Assembly: GCA_013286325.1 (NCBI GenBank)
Contig: JABDFZ010000018.1
Span: forward strand, 1-38,926
From: Bacteroidota bacterium
GTDB lineage: Bacteria; Bacteroidota; Bacteroidia; Sphingobacteriales; Sphingobacteriaceae
Direction: 5' to 3'
DNA: 38,926 bases
The notes beneath the pieces are model-generated. The model saw only the letters and a list, made by a program, of their open reading frames with translations. It was not told where the DNA came from and did not search any database. Positions 1 to 7,997 of this stretch are shown in pieces (within the stretch, counting starts at the first letter, position 1; each line of letters begins with the position of its first letter). The position numbers and the translations under genes were made by a program.

Positions 1-32
1 TTTTTGAAAAGTATGGATATCGTGTAAATTAG
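1..32 (+). CDS. modA: C-terminal end of a molybdate-binding protein (partial)
   Basis: Only the last nine codons and a TAG stop (30-32) lie in the window, reading FEKYGYRVN. ModA proteins often end with a 'kyGf' type tail, and the gene is followed 31 bp later by modB and modC in the same direction, so this is most likely the periplasmic molybdate-binding subunit. The call rests mainly on gene order, because the fragment alone is too short to identify. Confidence 0.55.
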   Translation, partial: FEKYGYRVN

Positions 33-63
33 AAAGTTTTCACCGCCTTTTGTAAATTAATAA

Positions 64-735
64 ATGGATTTGACCCCAATATGGCTCACCTTAAAATTGG
101 CCGGCATAACCACCTTGTTGTTGCTGGTTATTGGGTTACCGGTTGCCTGGTGGCTTTCGAAGGGGAGGTCGTTTTTTAAGATTATCCTCGAAGCCATCAT
201 CACTATGCCTTTGGTTCTGCCTCCATCGGTGCTGGGGTTTTATTTGTTGCTGGCATTTAGTCCGCAGCATGGTATAGGGAAATGGTTGCAGCAAACTTTC
301 GATATCCGGTTTGTATTCTCTTTCAAAGGTCTGGTACTGGCTTCTATTATTTACAGCATGCCCTTTATGATAGGGCCGATAAAATCAGCATTGCAGCAAT
401 TACCTGCTTCACTTTCGCAGTCGTCATACTCGTTAGGTAAAAGTAAATGGCAAAGCTTTGTAAGGGTGCTACTGCCAAATATAAAACCATCATTATTAAC
501 TGCCATTGTACTCACTTTTGCGCATACTTTAGGCGAATTTGGCGTAGTGTTAATGATAGGCGGCAATATCCCGAATGTTACACGGGTAGCTTCCATTGCG
601 GTTTATGATTCCGTTGAACAAATGGATTATCATTCGGCCAATGTTTATTCGCTTATCCTGTTTGCTATAACCTTTGTTTTGGTTATGGCGGTGTTCATAT
701 TTAATAAATACCAGTTAAAAAGCCCTTTGGAATGA
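64..735 (+). CDS. modB: Molybdate ABC transporter permease ModB
   Basis: A 223-residue inner-membrane permease of the ModB/CysT family with about five hydrophobic segments. It forms the channel through which molybdate released by ModA crosses the membrane. The cytoplasmic coupling loop that contacts the ATPase is visible around residues 115-160 (SLGKSKWQSF, then LPNIKPSLL and HTLGEFG), which is the EAA-like signature of this family. Its stop codon overlaps the start of modC in an ATGA, implying translational coupling. The length is normal for ModB. Imported molybdate would supply the molybdopterin enzyme encoded at 4390-5178. Confidence 0.93.
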   Translation: MDLTPIWLTLKLAGITTLLLLVIGLPVAWWLSKGRSFFKIILEAIITMPLVLPPSVLGFYLLLAFSPQHGIGKWLQQTFDIRFVFSFKGLVLASIIYSMPFMIGPIKSALQQLPASLSQSSYSLGKSKWQSFVRVLLPNIKPSLLTAIVLTFAHTLGEFGVVLMIGGNIPNVTRVASIAVYDSVEQMDYHSANVYSLILFAITFVLVMAVFIFNKYQLKSPLE

Positions 736-1358
736 TCAGCATTGATATTGAAAAAAAGTTAAAGGCTTATCAGGGGCAACAGGTATTACATGTAGCTTCG
801 CAATTTGCCACAGGCAGCATCACCAAAATATATGGCCCTTCTGGTGCTGGAAAAACAACTTTTTTAAAAGTAATTGCCGGATTTATCAATCCTGAAAGAG
901 GTAAAATTATTACAGATGGAATTACCTGGCTAGATACAGATTTTAAGATAAACCTGCCTCCTCAAAAAAGAATAGTCGGGTTTGTTTTCCAGGATTATGC
1001 GTTGTTCCCGAATATGACCGTTCTCCGGCATCTTGAATATGCAACAGATGATAAGGCGTGGATAAAAAGGTTATTGCTCATTGGCAAACTGGAAACCTTT
1101 ACCAGTCATAAACCCGAATACTTATCCGGCGGACAGCAGCAGCGTTTAGCTATATTAAGGGCATTGGCTATCAAACCTCGATTACTACTGATGGATGAGC
1201 CATTTTCTGCACTGGATCCTGAAATGAAATCAGCGTTGATCAGTGATTTAAAAGTATTGTTTAAGGAGCTGGGTACAACCGTTTTAATTGTAAGCCATAA
1301 TCCGCAGGAGTTGGATGGATTGGCCGAAAATGAAATGGAATTGAACGGTACGAAATGA
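732..1358 (+). CDS. modC: Molybdate ABC transporter ATP-binding protein ModC
   Basis: A 208-residue ABC ATPase that powers molybdate uptake. Visible motifs in order are Walker A (GPSGAGKTT, near residue 37), the Q-loop region (VFQDYALFPN), the signature LSGGQQQR, Walker B (LLLMDEPFSALD) and the switch histidine (VSHN). Classical ModC has about 350 residues with a C-terminal molybdate-binding MOP/TOBE domain. This protein ends right after the ATPase core, so it lacks that regulatory domain. It overlaps modB by four bases. A palindromic repeat follows at 1423-1521, before the convergent anti-sigma gene. Confidence 0.9.
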   Translation: MISIDIEKKLKAYQGQQVLHVASQFATGSITKIYGPSGAGKTTFLKVIAGFINPERGKIITDGITWLDTDFKINLPPQKRIVGFVFQDYALFPNMTVLRHLEYATDDKAWIKRLLLIGKLETFTSHKPEYLSGGQQQRLAILRALAIKPRLLLMDEPFSALDPEMKSALISDLKVLFKELGTTVLIVSHNPQELDGLAENEMELNGTK

Positions 1359-1422
1359 AAGAACCTAAACACATACTTAATATCTGCTTATCAATTTATT
1401 AGCGAATTTTCGATGCCCGCTT

Positions 1423-1521
1423 TGTCATCCTGAACGTAGTGAAGGACCTGCTATAAACGCAGGACAAGCACGCTGTCTACCAATCAATTAGAGAAGATCT
1501 TTCACTTCGTTCAAGATGACA
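1423..1521. repeat. Imperfect inverted repeat between convergent genes
   Basis: Two 26-base arms (1423-1448 and 1496-1521) are inverted copies with about four mismatches. The left arm begins TGTCATCCTGAACG and the right arm ends CGTTCAAGATGACA. A small inner hairpin (CCTGC 1447-1451 with GCAGG 1459-1463) lies in the loop. It sits between modC and the anti-sigma gene, which face each other. Sequences starting GTCATCCTGA are familiar as dispersed repeats in Bacteroidota genomes (from memory, not checked), so this is probably a REP-like element that may also act as a transcription barrier. Confidence 0.7.
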
Positions 1522-1530
1522 AAAGGGGTT

Positions 1531-1806
1531 TTAGTTTTTATCCAGCTCCCTGTCAATCCGCTCCTGTAACTCTTTTTTAAAATCATCATCCAGGTGTATT
1601 TCGTTATTTACTGAACTTTGAAAAAGCTGCTGCACCATAACATTTATCATGCGGCTTTGCGTATTGTATAATCTGCAAAAAGAGCATCCGGCAAGATGGA
1701 TCCGTAATTCAAGTTTTTCGTGGATGGAAAGTTTTACCATTTGCTTTTTCTCAATAAGCAGGGTTGCCTGCCTGCAATTGTATATTATCTTTTTTAACTG
1801 ACTCAT
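1531..1806 (-). CDS. Small zinc-binding anti-sigma factor (zf-HC2/ZAS type)
   Basis: A 91-residue soluble protein with the anti-sigma zinc-finger pattern: Cys11, His37, Cys41 and Cys44 (H-x3-C-x2-C). Such ZAS proteins bind the partner ECF sigma factor and release it when the metal site is oxidised or the protein is cleaved. It lies 13 bp downstream of the sigma gene on the same strand, the usual sigma/anti-sigma operon. It has no membrane segment and no C-terminal sensory domain, so any sensing must be done by the zinc site itself or by a partner. The family call is strong; the signal is unknown. Confidence 0.82.
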   Translation of the reverse strand: MSQLKKIIYNCRQATLLIEKKQMVKLSIHEKLELRIHLAGCSFCRLYNTQSRMINVMVQQLFQSSVNNEIHLDDDFKKELQERIDRELDKN

Positions 1807-1819
1807 ATAATTGCCCTCC

Positions 1820-2374
1820 TTAAATCCAGTTTTTTTGTAAACACGCCCGCAGGTTGAGTTTAGCGCGATGAATAATAACCCAAAAATTAGCTGCAGTTAC
1901 CTTTAAATCCAAACAGATCTTTTCAGTCGACTCATCATCCAAATGTTTCATAGTAAATATCGACATCCATAATGCAGGCAACTTTTCCATACACCGTTTA
2001 AATATTTCATTAAACTCTTTATTATGCAGCGGATCGGCACTTTCAATACCAAATGGCTGAGGGGCATATTCTTTATTCCAGTGCCCGTCGTTCTGGTCGA
2101 AAAAATCATGTTGTTCCTTTTCTGCATTAATCAAATCACTCATTGGCAAAGCCGTCTTTTTCCTGTAAACGTCAACTATCTTATTTTTAAGAATAGCTGT
2201 AAGCCATGTACGTTCACTGCTCCTGCCTTCAAATTTATCTGCCCGTTCCAAAGCAGCAAGGAAAGTTTCCTGCACCAGGTCTTTGGCCTTTTCATCATCG
2301 TTAATACGCCTTATTGCGTAAGCATATAGGTAATCGGCGTGGGTATAAACCCATTGATGGGGATTTAAAGTCAT
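1820..2374 (-). CDS. ECF-type RNA polymerase sigma factor
   Basis: A 184-residue sigma-70 family protein. Region 2 covers about residues 10-75 (DLVQETFLAALERADKF, then RTWLTAILKNKIVDVYRK). Region 4 covers about 120-180 (FKRCMEKLPALW, then HLDDESTEKIC and a recognition-helix segment ending in HRAKLNLRACL). The linker between them is longer than in many ECFs. It heads a two-gene operon with the zinc anti-sigma protein. It is transcribed divergently from the DUF1223/cytochrome/molybdoenzyme genes, with a 319-bp shared upstream region, so those genes are natural candidates for its regulon (inference). Confidence 0.93.
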   Translation of the reverse strand: MTLNPHQWVYTHADYLYAYAIRRINDDEKAKDLVQETFLAALERADKFEGRSSERTWLTAILKNKIVDVYRKKTALPMSDLINAEKEQHDFFDQNDGHWNKEYAPQPFGIESADPLHNKEFNEIFKRCMEKLPALWMSIFTMKHLDDESTEKICLDLKVTAANFWVIIHRAKLNLRACLQKNWI

Positions 2375-2557
2375 AAAAAGAATTTAACAAAACGAATTTG
2401 CATTAATAAAAGTGAATTACGTATTAGGTTATTGTTTGGCATACGTTAAGTGGATTTTATCCATTCATTTTCTTAGTCGTTTATGAATACAAAACCTTAC
2501 AACTATTGTTAAAAACATGTTTTTGACCCGAAAAACAGGTAAAACTGGGGTTAATCC

Positions 2558-2583
2558 GGTACAAGTTGGTACAAGTTGGTACA
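2558..2583. repeat. Short tandem repeat in the sigma/DUF1223 divergent region
   Basis: The 10-base unit GGTACAAGTT occurs at 2558-2567 and 2568-2577, and a partial third copy (GGTACA) follows at 2578-2583. The unit period of 10 bp matches one helical turn, which would suit a protein binding one face of the DNA. It lies about 110 bp before the DUF1223 start within the otherwise AT-rich 319-bp gap (2375-2693) between the divergent sigma and DUF1223 genes. I saw no confident promoter elsewhere in that gap. Confidence 0.5.
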
Positions 2584-2693
2584 TTAATGTTTATAAAAAT
2601 AATTTAAATTAAACTTGTAAGGGATTAGCTAAACGTCCGACTAAGCATATGAAGGAATCAGAAAAAATAAACTTAAATTAAAAACATAAAACG

Positions 2694-3512
2694 ATGAAAA
2701 CAATTAAATTATTCAGCATTTTAGCCGCCCTGGTAGTCACCGCGCTGGCTTCAGTTGCATTTATTAATTCGAGACTTTCGAAGAAAACAGGTGGTGATAC
2801 CAAAGGGTTCGCAGTAGTTGAGCTTTATACCTCGGAAGGTTGCTCAAGCTGCCCGCCTGCAGATGACCTTGTTGCAAAGATCCAAAAAGAATATGATGGC
2901 AAACCGGTTTATATACTGGCTTTCCATGTTGACTATTGGGATGCGATGGGTTGGAAAGATGCTTTCAGCAGCGCCGATTACACCAAAAGGCAAAAAGAAT
3001 ACGCCAGCTCTTTAAAGGTACAATCCGGAATTTATACCCCGCAAATTGTGGTAAACGGCAAAACAGAATTTGTAGGTTCGCAAGAAGCCTCTTTACGCAG
3101 CGCCATCAGCACCAATCTTGATCAAACACCCGCTACCTGGTTAACTTTAAATGTTGCAGGAGTAACTGCAAATAGCGCAACCGTAAAATACAGCATTGAT
3201 GGAGATGACAAGAAAACAGTGCTTTTATTGGCGCTGGTTCAAAAATGGGCCAAAACAAAAGTTGAACGCGGCGAAAATGGTGGTCATACCCTATCACACA
3301 TTCAGATTGTACGTAAACTGCAAAGCGTATCTATAAAAGAGAAAGAAAAAACCGGGACAGCAACTATTGAATTGCCAGCCGGGTTTGCTCCACAAGGATG
3401 GGAAGTAATTGGCTTTTTACAGAGCAAAAAGAATGGCTCGGTAACAGCAGCAGCTAAAGCAGAATTTGCCGCTCAGGCAGACGCCGCTGCAATGCCAAAG
3501 GGCTCGAATTAA
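2694..3512 (+). CDS. DUF1223 thioredoxin-like secreted protein
   Basis: A 272-residue protein with an N-terminal hydrophobic export segment (residues 5-25). It also has the DUF1223 signature ELYTSEGCSSCPPAD, whose Cys50 and Cys53 form a CxxC pair in a thioredoxin-like fold. The conserved segments FHVDYWD and IYTPQIVVNG also match this family. Its function is not established; a periplasmic or membrane-anchored thiol redox role is the natural guess. It ends in an Ala-rich tail. The gene is divergent from the ECF sigma gene and precedes the cytochrome b and molybdoenzyme genes, suggesting a shared redox or stress function. Confidence 0.88.
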   Translation: MKTIKLFSILAALVVTALASVAFINSRLSKKTGGDTKGFAVVELYTSEGCSSCPPADDLVAKIQKEYDGKPVYILAFHVDYWDAMGWKDAFSSADYTKRQKEYASSLKVQSGIYTPQIVVNGKTEFVGSQEASLRSAISTNLDQTPATWLTLNVAGVTANSATVKYSIDGDDKKTVLLLALVQKWAKTKVERGENGGHTLSHIQIVRKLQSVSIKEKEKTGTATIELPAGFAPQGWEVIGFLQSKKNGSVTAAAKAEFAAQADAAAMPKGSN

Positions 3513-3546
3513 GAGATAAGTCTCCAAATGCCACTCAGGCTTTAAG

Positions 3547-3622
3547 TGTTCCGTATGGAACATTACCAAAATCAATTTTTCATTTTTCTATCAGCCAGGT
3601 GTTTTTAACGAAACGCCTGGCT
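3547..3622. terminator. Palindrome and hairpin after the DUF1223 gene
   Basis: A short palindrome, TGTTCC-GTAT-GGAACA, lies at 3547-3562. A stronger hairpin follows with 12-base arms at 3593-3604 and 3611-3622 (AGCCAGGTGTTT / AAACGCCTGGCT, one G-T pair, 6-base loop). No T-tract follows the hairpin on the plus strand, so it is not a textbook terminator. It may end the DUF1223 transcript, protect its 3' end or be a repeat. Confidence 0.4.
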
Positions 3623-3707
3623 AAATACTGGCTTTGTTCTTGATCCGGGCAAACTGTTGCAAACATTTTTTACGTATTTTTAACTACTATTTAAACAGGC
3701 AAATTAA

Positions 3708-4406
3708 ATGAAAGTAATTAAGGAAAAACACTCTTTAGCCATGCGATGGTGCCATTGGGTAAACTTTCCCTTATTGACCATTATGATATGGAGCGGAATG
3801 CTCATATACTGGGGGAATGACGTTTACACATTTACGCTGTTCGGCCACACTTTTTTCAAGTTTTTCCCCGGGTGGTTTAACAAGGCACTGCATATTCCTT
3901 TTCGTTTGGCCGAGGGAATGTCTTTTCATTTCCTGTTTATGTGGTTTTTCACACTGAATGGCTTTTTTTATATTATATACACCATAATATCAGGCGATTG
4001 GCGCGAGTTGGTTCCTAAACGCAATTCCTTTAAAGAAGCGTGGCTGGTACTGTTGCATGATCTCCATATCCGCAGAACCGCCCCACCTCAAAATAAATAT
4101 AATGCTGCTCAGCGTATTGCCTACAGTGCAATTATAGTTATGGGTATTGGCTCGGTAATTACCGGTTTAGCTATCTATAAGCCGGTGCAGTTTTATTATT
4201 TAGCGTGGATATGTGGCGGTTATCATTTTGCCCGCATATTACATTTCGCTTTAACCATTGGCTATGTTTTATTTTTTGTGATCCATATTGTGCAGGTAAT
4301 ACTTGCCGGATGGAATAACTTCCGTTCGGTTATTTCTGGATTTGAGGTAATTAACGAAGAACCCAAACCTGCTATTGAAACAAACAACGATGAGCGCCCC
4401 GAATAA
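3708..4406 (+). CDS. Cytochrome b561-like membrane protein
   Basis: A 232-residue integral membrane protein of the cytochrome b/b6-like family that anchors dehydrogenases and reductases (Ni/Fe-hydrogenase or thiosulfate reductase b subunit type). About four hydrophobic helices are visible. Candidate heme-ligand histidines sit in the first helix (RWCHWVNF), the second (GMSFHFLFMW) and the last (YHFARILHFALTIGYVLFF and VIHIVQV). It overlaps the next gene by 17 bases, so it very likely passes electrons from the quinone pool to the exported molybdoenzyme encoded there, in the manner of the MsrPQ pair but with a different membrane subunit. Confidence 0.85.
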   Translation: MKVIKEKHSLAMRWCHWVNFPLLTIMIWSGMLIYWGNDVYTFTLFGHTFFKFFPGWFNKALHIPFRLAEGMSFHFLFMWFFTLNGFFYIIYTIISGDWRELVPKRNSFKEAWLVLLHDLHIRRTAPPQNKYNAAQRIAYSAIIVMGIGSVITGLAIYKPVQFYYLAWICGGYHFARILHFALTIGYVLFFVIHIVQVILAGWNNFRSVISGFEVINEEPKPAIETNNDERPE

Positions 4407-5178
4407 AAAAGACAAAAAAGAGCTCACAATTGAGCAAAAGATAAACAGGAGGAATTTTATCTCCTTTGCCACCTTTGCTGTTTTAGCAGGGGGAGCGTTT
4501 GAGGGGTGGAGGTGGCTTTATAAATCGCCGCCGGAAGTTCGTGGGGTGACAGCTGGTGCAAAAAAACCTTTACGCAAGGCGCTTAACAAAACAGAGCTTA
4601 TTTTCAGGAGGTTTTTCAGCGACAATCATTTGGTTAAAACTTATCCCAAAGAGATGGCTGCAAAATACGTTAGGGTTAACAGCGATATAGGAGTTGAGGC
4701 AAAGAAAAAATTCGATCCTTCAACCTGGAAATTGCAGGTAATTAAAAAGGGAGGTGAGGTTTTACAGATAAGCCTTCAGGAATTAATGGCCTTGCCAAAA
4801 ACTGAAATTATTTATGATTTTAAGTGTGTTGAGGGCTGGGACCAGATATCGCATTGGGGTGGAGTAAAATTCAGTGACTTTATAAAGCACTTTAAGCTGG
4901 ATGATTATGCAAAGATGGATTATGTTGGCATGGAAACCCCGGATAAAACTTATTATGTAGGTATTGATACGCCAAGCGCAATGCACCCTCAAACGTTATT
5001 GGCTTACGAGGTAAACGAAAAACTGCTGCCTTTGGAACATGGAGCACCTTTGCGTCTTATAATTCCTGTCAAGTATGGCATTAAAAATCTTAAACGGATA
5101 GGCACGCTGTCTTTCAGCAATAATCGCCCGCGCGATTACTGGGCCGAGCAGGGCTACGACTATTATTCTGGCTTGTAA
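4390..5178 (+). CDS. Tat-exported sulfite-oxidase-family molybdopterin oxidoreductase
   Basis: A 262-residue enzyme of the oxidoreductase molybdopterin-binding (SUOX/YedY-MsrP) fold. The N-terminus carries a twin-arginine motif (INRRNFISFA) and a hydrophobic stretch, indicating Tat export. The molybdenum-ligating cysteine is Cys146 in FKCVEGW, followed by the typical SHWGGVKF and, near the C-terminus, PLRLIIPVKYG. I chose the ATG at 4390; an upstream TTG at 4375 is also open. Substrate unknown: methionine or other sulfoxide repair is plausible. The cytochrome b gene overlaps it and the molybdate transporter is nearby. Confidence 0.9.
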   Translation: MSAPNKKDKKELTIEQKINRRNFISFATFAVLAGGAFEGWRWLYKSPPEVRGVTAGAKKPLRKALNKTELIFRRFFSDNHLVKTYPKEMAAKYVRVNSDIGVEAKKKFDPSTWKLQVIKKGGEVLQISLQELMALPKTEIIYDFKCVEGWDQISHWGGVKFSDFIKHFKLDDYAKMDYVGMETPDKTYYVGIDTPSAMHPQTLLAYEVNEKLLPLEHGAPLRLIIPVKYGIKNLKRIGTLSFSNNRPRDYWAEQGYDYYSGL

Positions 5179-5262
5179 AAGGTTTAATTACAGGAATTAT
5201 TCAAATTGCATTAATCAAATTCGTTATATATGTAATAATTTGTGTAATTCGTGGTAATTAAT

Positions 5263-6624
5263 ATGCCCCACGCAAAACTGCCCTTTAAAAAACAGCTTTC
5301 ATATGCCTGCGGAATGATAGGCTGGAGCATCATGACCAACATTATTATCGTGATGCTTCCTTATTTTTATCTGCCGCCATCCAGTTCGGGTTTAATGCCA
5401 TTTGTTCCACAACTGCTGTTGTTTGGGGTACTTAATATTATGTCGGTAATTGCGGCTTCAGGCAGGTTGGTGGATGCTGTTTATGATCCGTTCATTGCTT
5501 CGCAAAGCGATAAAAGCACCAATAAAAAAGGCCGGCGCATTCCATTTATGAAATGGGCTATTTTACCTGCCGTTATTTTTTGCGGACTAACATTTTGTCC
5601 GTTGGTTAGAGGAGAAAGCCTGCACAACGCTTATTGGCTCTCTTTTACGCTCATCTGTTTTTTTATGGGTGCAACTACTTACATTATTCCATATAATGCT
5701 TTGTTACCCGAGCTTACTGACACCGCAGCAGAGAAGGTTAAGCTTTCATCCTTTCAGCAGGTGGGGTTTGTTATTGGTATAATTATAGGTGCATTGGTCA
5801 ACAATTTTGCCGACCTGGTGCAGCGCTTTTTTGATATCAGCAATCGCGATTCGGCAGTTCAATATACCATATGGGGATTGTGTGTTTTTGCCGGGTTAAT
5901 TATGCTGGTGCCTGTATTTTCTATCGATGAAAAGAAATATTCCGAAAGCAAGCCTTCTCATCTCCCAATATTGCCTGCTATCCGTAAAACTTTTAGCCAG
6001 CGTAATTTTAAATATTATCTTATTTCCGATTTTTCGTTTTATATGGCCCTGAGCATCATATCAAGCGGATTATTGTTTTTTATTACTGTTCTGCTACATC
6101 TGCCTGAGTCGATGGGCGGTTTATTAATGGGGATAATGGTTTTAGTATCCCTTGTGTTTTACCCGCTTATTAATTACATATCAAAACGTAAGGGTAAAAA
6201 GCCCATTGTATTGTTTTCATTTGCCTTGCTCAGCCTGATATTTGCAATGATATTCTTTTTAGGAAAATTCCCGGTTTCGCCTAAAATTCAGGTTTATACA
6301 CTGGTATTGGGCGCTTCATTTCCATTGGCATCACTTGGTATTTTACCCAATGCAATACTTGCCGAAATTGCCGAGAAAGATGCAGCAGAAACCGGGGAAA
6401 ATCGCGAAGGAATGTTTTTTGCAGTTAAATATCTTTCCGTAAAACTTGGCCAAACACTGGGCATTGCCTTGTTTGCTTTTCTTACCGTTTATGGAAAAGA
6501 CCCTGGCAACGATTATGGCCTGCGCTTAAATGGGATCTGCGGATTTGTGCTTTGTTTTATTGCTTTTCTTTTCTTCACCCGCTTCAGGGAAAAAAAACCA
6601 CGTTTGAAGAAGGTTCATAGTTGA
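5263..6624 (+). CDS. MFS transporter of the GPH (MelB-like) type
   Basis: A protein of about 453 residues with roughly twelve hydrophobic helices. It has the glycoside-pentoside-hexuronide:cation symporter signatures in the first half: GRLVDAVYDPFIASQSDKS followed by KGRRIPFMKW, and YIIPYNALLPEL near residue 150. ATG at 5263 was preferred to the in-frame GTG at 5251. Substrate unknown. MelB-like transporters recur beside cfa/DUF1365/FAD-oxidoreductase lipid clusters in Proteobacteria (recalled, not checked), and this gene converges on exactly such a cluster, so it may move a lipid precursor or product rather than a sugar. Confidence 0.87.
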   Translation: MPHAKLPFKKQLSYACGMIGWSIMTNIIIVMLPYFYLPPSSSGLMPFVPQLLLFGVLNIMSVIAASGRLVDAVYDPFIASQSDKSTNKKGRRIPFMKWAILPAVIFCGLTFCPLVRGESLHNAYWLSFTLICFFMGATTYIIPYNALLPELTDTAAEKVKLSSFQQVGFVIGIIIGALVNNFADLVQRFFDISNRDSAVQYTIWGLCVFAGLIMLVPVFSIDEKKYSESKPSHLPILPAIRKTFSQRNFKYYLISDFSFYMALSIISSGLLFFITVLLHLPESMGGLLMGIMVLVSLVFYPLINYISKRKGKKPIVLFSFALLSLIFAMIFFLGKFPVSPKIQVYTLVLGASFPLASLGILPNAILAEIAEKDAAETGENREGMFFAVKYLSVKLGQTLGIALFAFLTVYGKDPGNDYGLRLNGICGFVLCFIAFLFFTRFREKKPRLKKVHS

Positions 6625-6626
6625 TG

Positions 6627-6671
6627 GTTCATGGTTCATAGCTACTTTCATTTCTACTATGAATCATGAAC
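6627..6671. terminator. Hairpin between convergent MFS and Cfa-like genes
   Basis: Arms at 6627-6641 and 6657-6671 (GTTCATGGTTCATAG against its inverted copy, 14 of 15 matching) flank a 15-base loop. The whole lies in the 51-bp gap between two convergent stops. It is probably a bidirectional terminator built from a 'ggttcat' repeat, of which further copies run from 6613. It has no good T-tract. Confidence 0.55.
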
Positions 6672-6675
6672 TTCC

Positions 6676-7914
6676 CTACCTCGTAACATTATTCGGTCTC
6701 GAGTAGACCAAATGCATTACATTGATGTTGCGCATAGCAAATGCGGCTTCACAATAGCATAGATAATAGTTCCATTTACGGATAAAGGGTTCATCAAAAC
6801 CAAGCGATTTTACCTTGGCAAGGTTAGCGTTAAATGCATCGTACCATAGTTTTAAAGTTTTGGCGTAGTCAAGGCCAATATCTTTGAGGTCGACCATGGT
6901 TAAATCTCCTGTACGGTTCACTGAACTATTAATAGCCGCTACTGAAGGCAACAAGGAACCAGGGAAAATATGTTTCTGTATCCAGTCAACCCCTTTTCGT
7001 AAACTCTGATACCTCGAATCAGGCGAAGTGATCACCTGTATAGCTAATATGCCGTTCTTTTTCAGCAGGTCGTGGCATTTTTTAAAATAAACATCCAGGA
7101 ATTTAAATCCTACAGCCTCCAGCATCTCAACCGACACAATCTTGTCGAATGTACCTTCCATCTGCCTGTAATCTTTAAGCAATATCTTTACTTTGTGGCT
7201 TAGTCCCTCTGCTTCTACTCGTTCAACTGCCAGCTTGTGCTGTTCTTCCGATATGGTTAACGAGGTTACTTTGCAGCCGTAAGTTTTAGCCATATAAATA
7301 GCATTTCCACCCCATCCGCTTCCAATTTCCAGTACATGGTCACCCGGCCTTAAATGTAATTGGCGACAAAGGCGGTCATACTTGGCCAGCTGGGCTTCTT
7401 CAAGGCTTAATCCATCCCTGTAAAAATATGCAGCAGAATAAGTCATAGTAGGATCGAGAAAACTGGCAAAAAAATCGTTATTCAGATCGTAATGTTCCGA
7501 AATATTTTTACGCGACCCTTCAATAGTATTGGCCCTTTTAAAATGCGACAGCTTATTATACAATTTAAGCAGGTTGAGCGAAAAGGTTTGAATATTACTG
7601 CCCGAAACACCAGGGGCATTCTCAATATTAAGTAGTACCCATTTAATAACATTTGCAATATTATCTGTATCCCACAGGCCATCAACATAAGCTTCACCAA
7701 AACCTATGTCTCCAAAAAGTATAACACGCTTATAAAATTCGTCGCTGTTTACTACAATACTTGCCGTAATGTTGCTTTCCCCATTGCCAATACTAATTTG
7801 CTCGCCATTAGTCAGGGTAAGATACAAGCTACCCTTATCCATTTTGGTGAGGAACTTCAAGACAATATCCTGGTAAAAACTGCTTCTTTTAGCTATTGTG
7901 AGTGAGCCGGCCAT
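6676..7914 (-). CDS. cfa: Cyclopropane-fatty-acyl-phospholipid synthase family protein
   Basis: A 412-residue SAM-dependent enzyme of the Cfa/mycolic acid cyclopropane synthase family (COG2230). The sequence ISEHYDLNNDFF followed by LDPTMTYSAAYF is the family's substrate-domain hallmark. The SAM-binding motif is VLEIGSGWGGNA (about residues 198-209), and VSVEMLEAVG follows as in true Cfa. An N-terminal domain of about 120 residues is present, as in full-length Cfa. It transfers a methylene or methyl group to double bonds of membrane acyl chains. It is the last gene of the minus-strand cluster, 83 bp after DUF1365. Whether the product is a cyclopropane or a methylated chain cannot be read from sequence. 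Confidence 0.9.
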   Translation of the reverse strand: MAGSLTIAKRSSFYQDIVLKFLTKMDKGSLYLTLTNGEQISIGNGESNITASIVVNSDEFYKRVILFGDIGFGEAYVDGLWDTDNIANVIKWVLLNIENAPGVSGSNIQTFSLNLLKLYNKLSHFKRANTIEGSRKNISEHYDLNNDFFASFLDPTMTYSAAYFYRDGLSLEEAQLAKYDRLCRQLHLRPGDHVLEIGSGWGGNAIYMAKTYGCKVTSLTISEEQHKLAVERVEAEGLSHKVKILLKDYRQMEGTFDKIVSVEMLEAVGFKFLDVYFKKCHDLLKKNGILAIQVITSPDSRYQSLRKGVDWIQKHIFPGSLLPSVAAINSSVNRTGDLTMVDLKDIGLDYAKTLKLWYDAFNANLAKVKSLGFDEPFIRKWNYYLCYCEAAFAMRNINVMHLVYSRPNNVTR

Positions 7915-7997
7915 AGTTTAAGCTATACAAATTTTAATATAGTAATATCTACGTAAACTAATTGGTTTAAAGTTTTATCAAGATACGAAAATTTGAA

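Noticed and set aside
4375..4389. TTG start for the molybdoenzyme, and similar TTG/GTG starts at 5251, 16209, 34790, 36768 and 38798
   Set aside because: In each case an ATG a few codons downstream gives the expected start, operon spacing or signal sequence, so the ATG is used instead.
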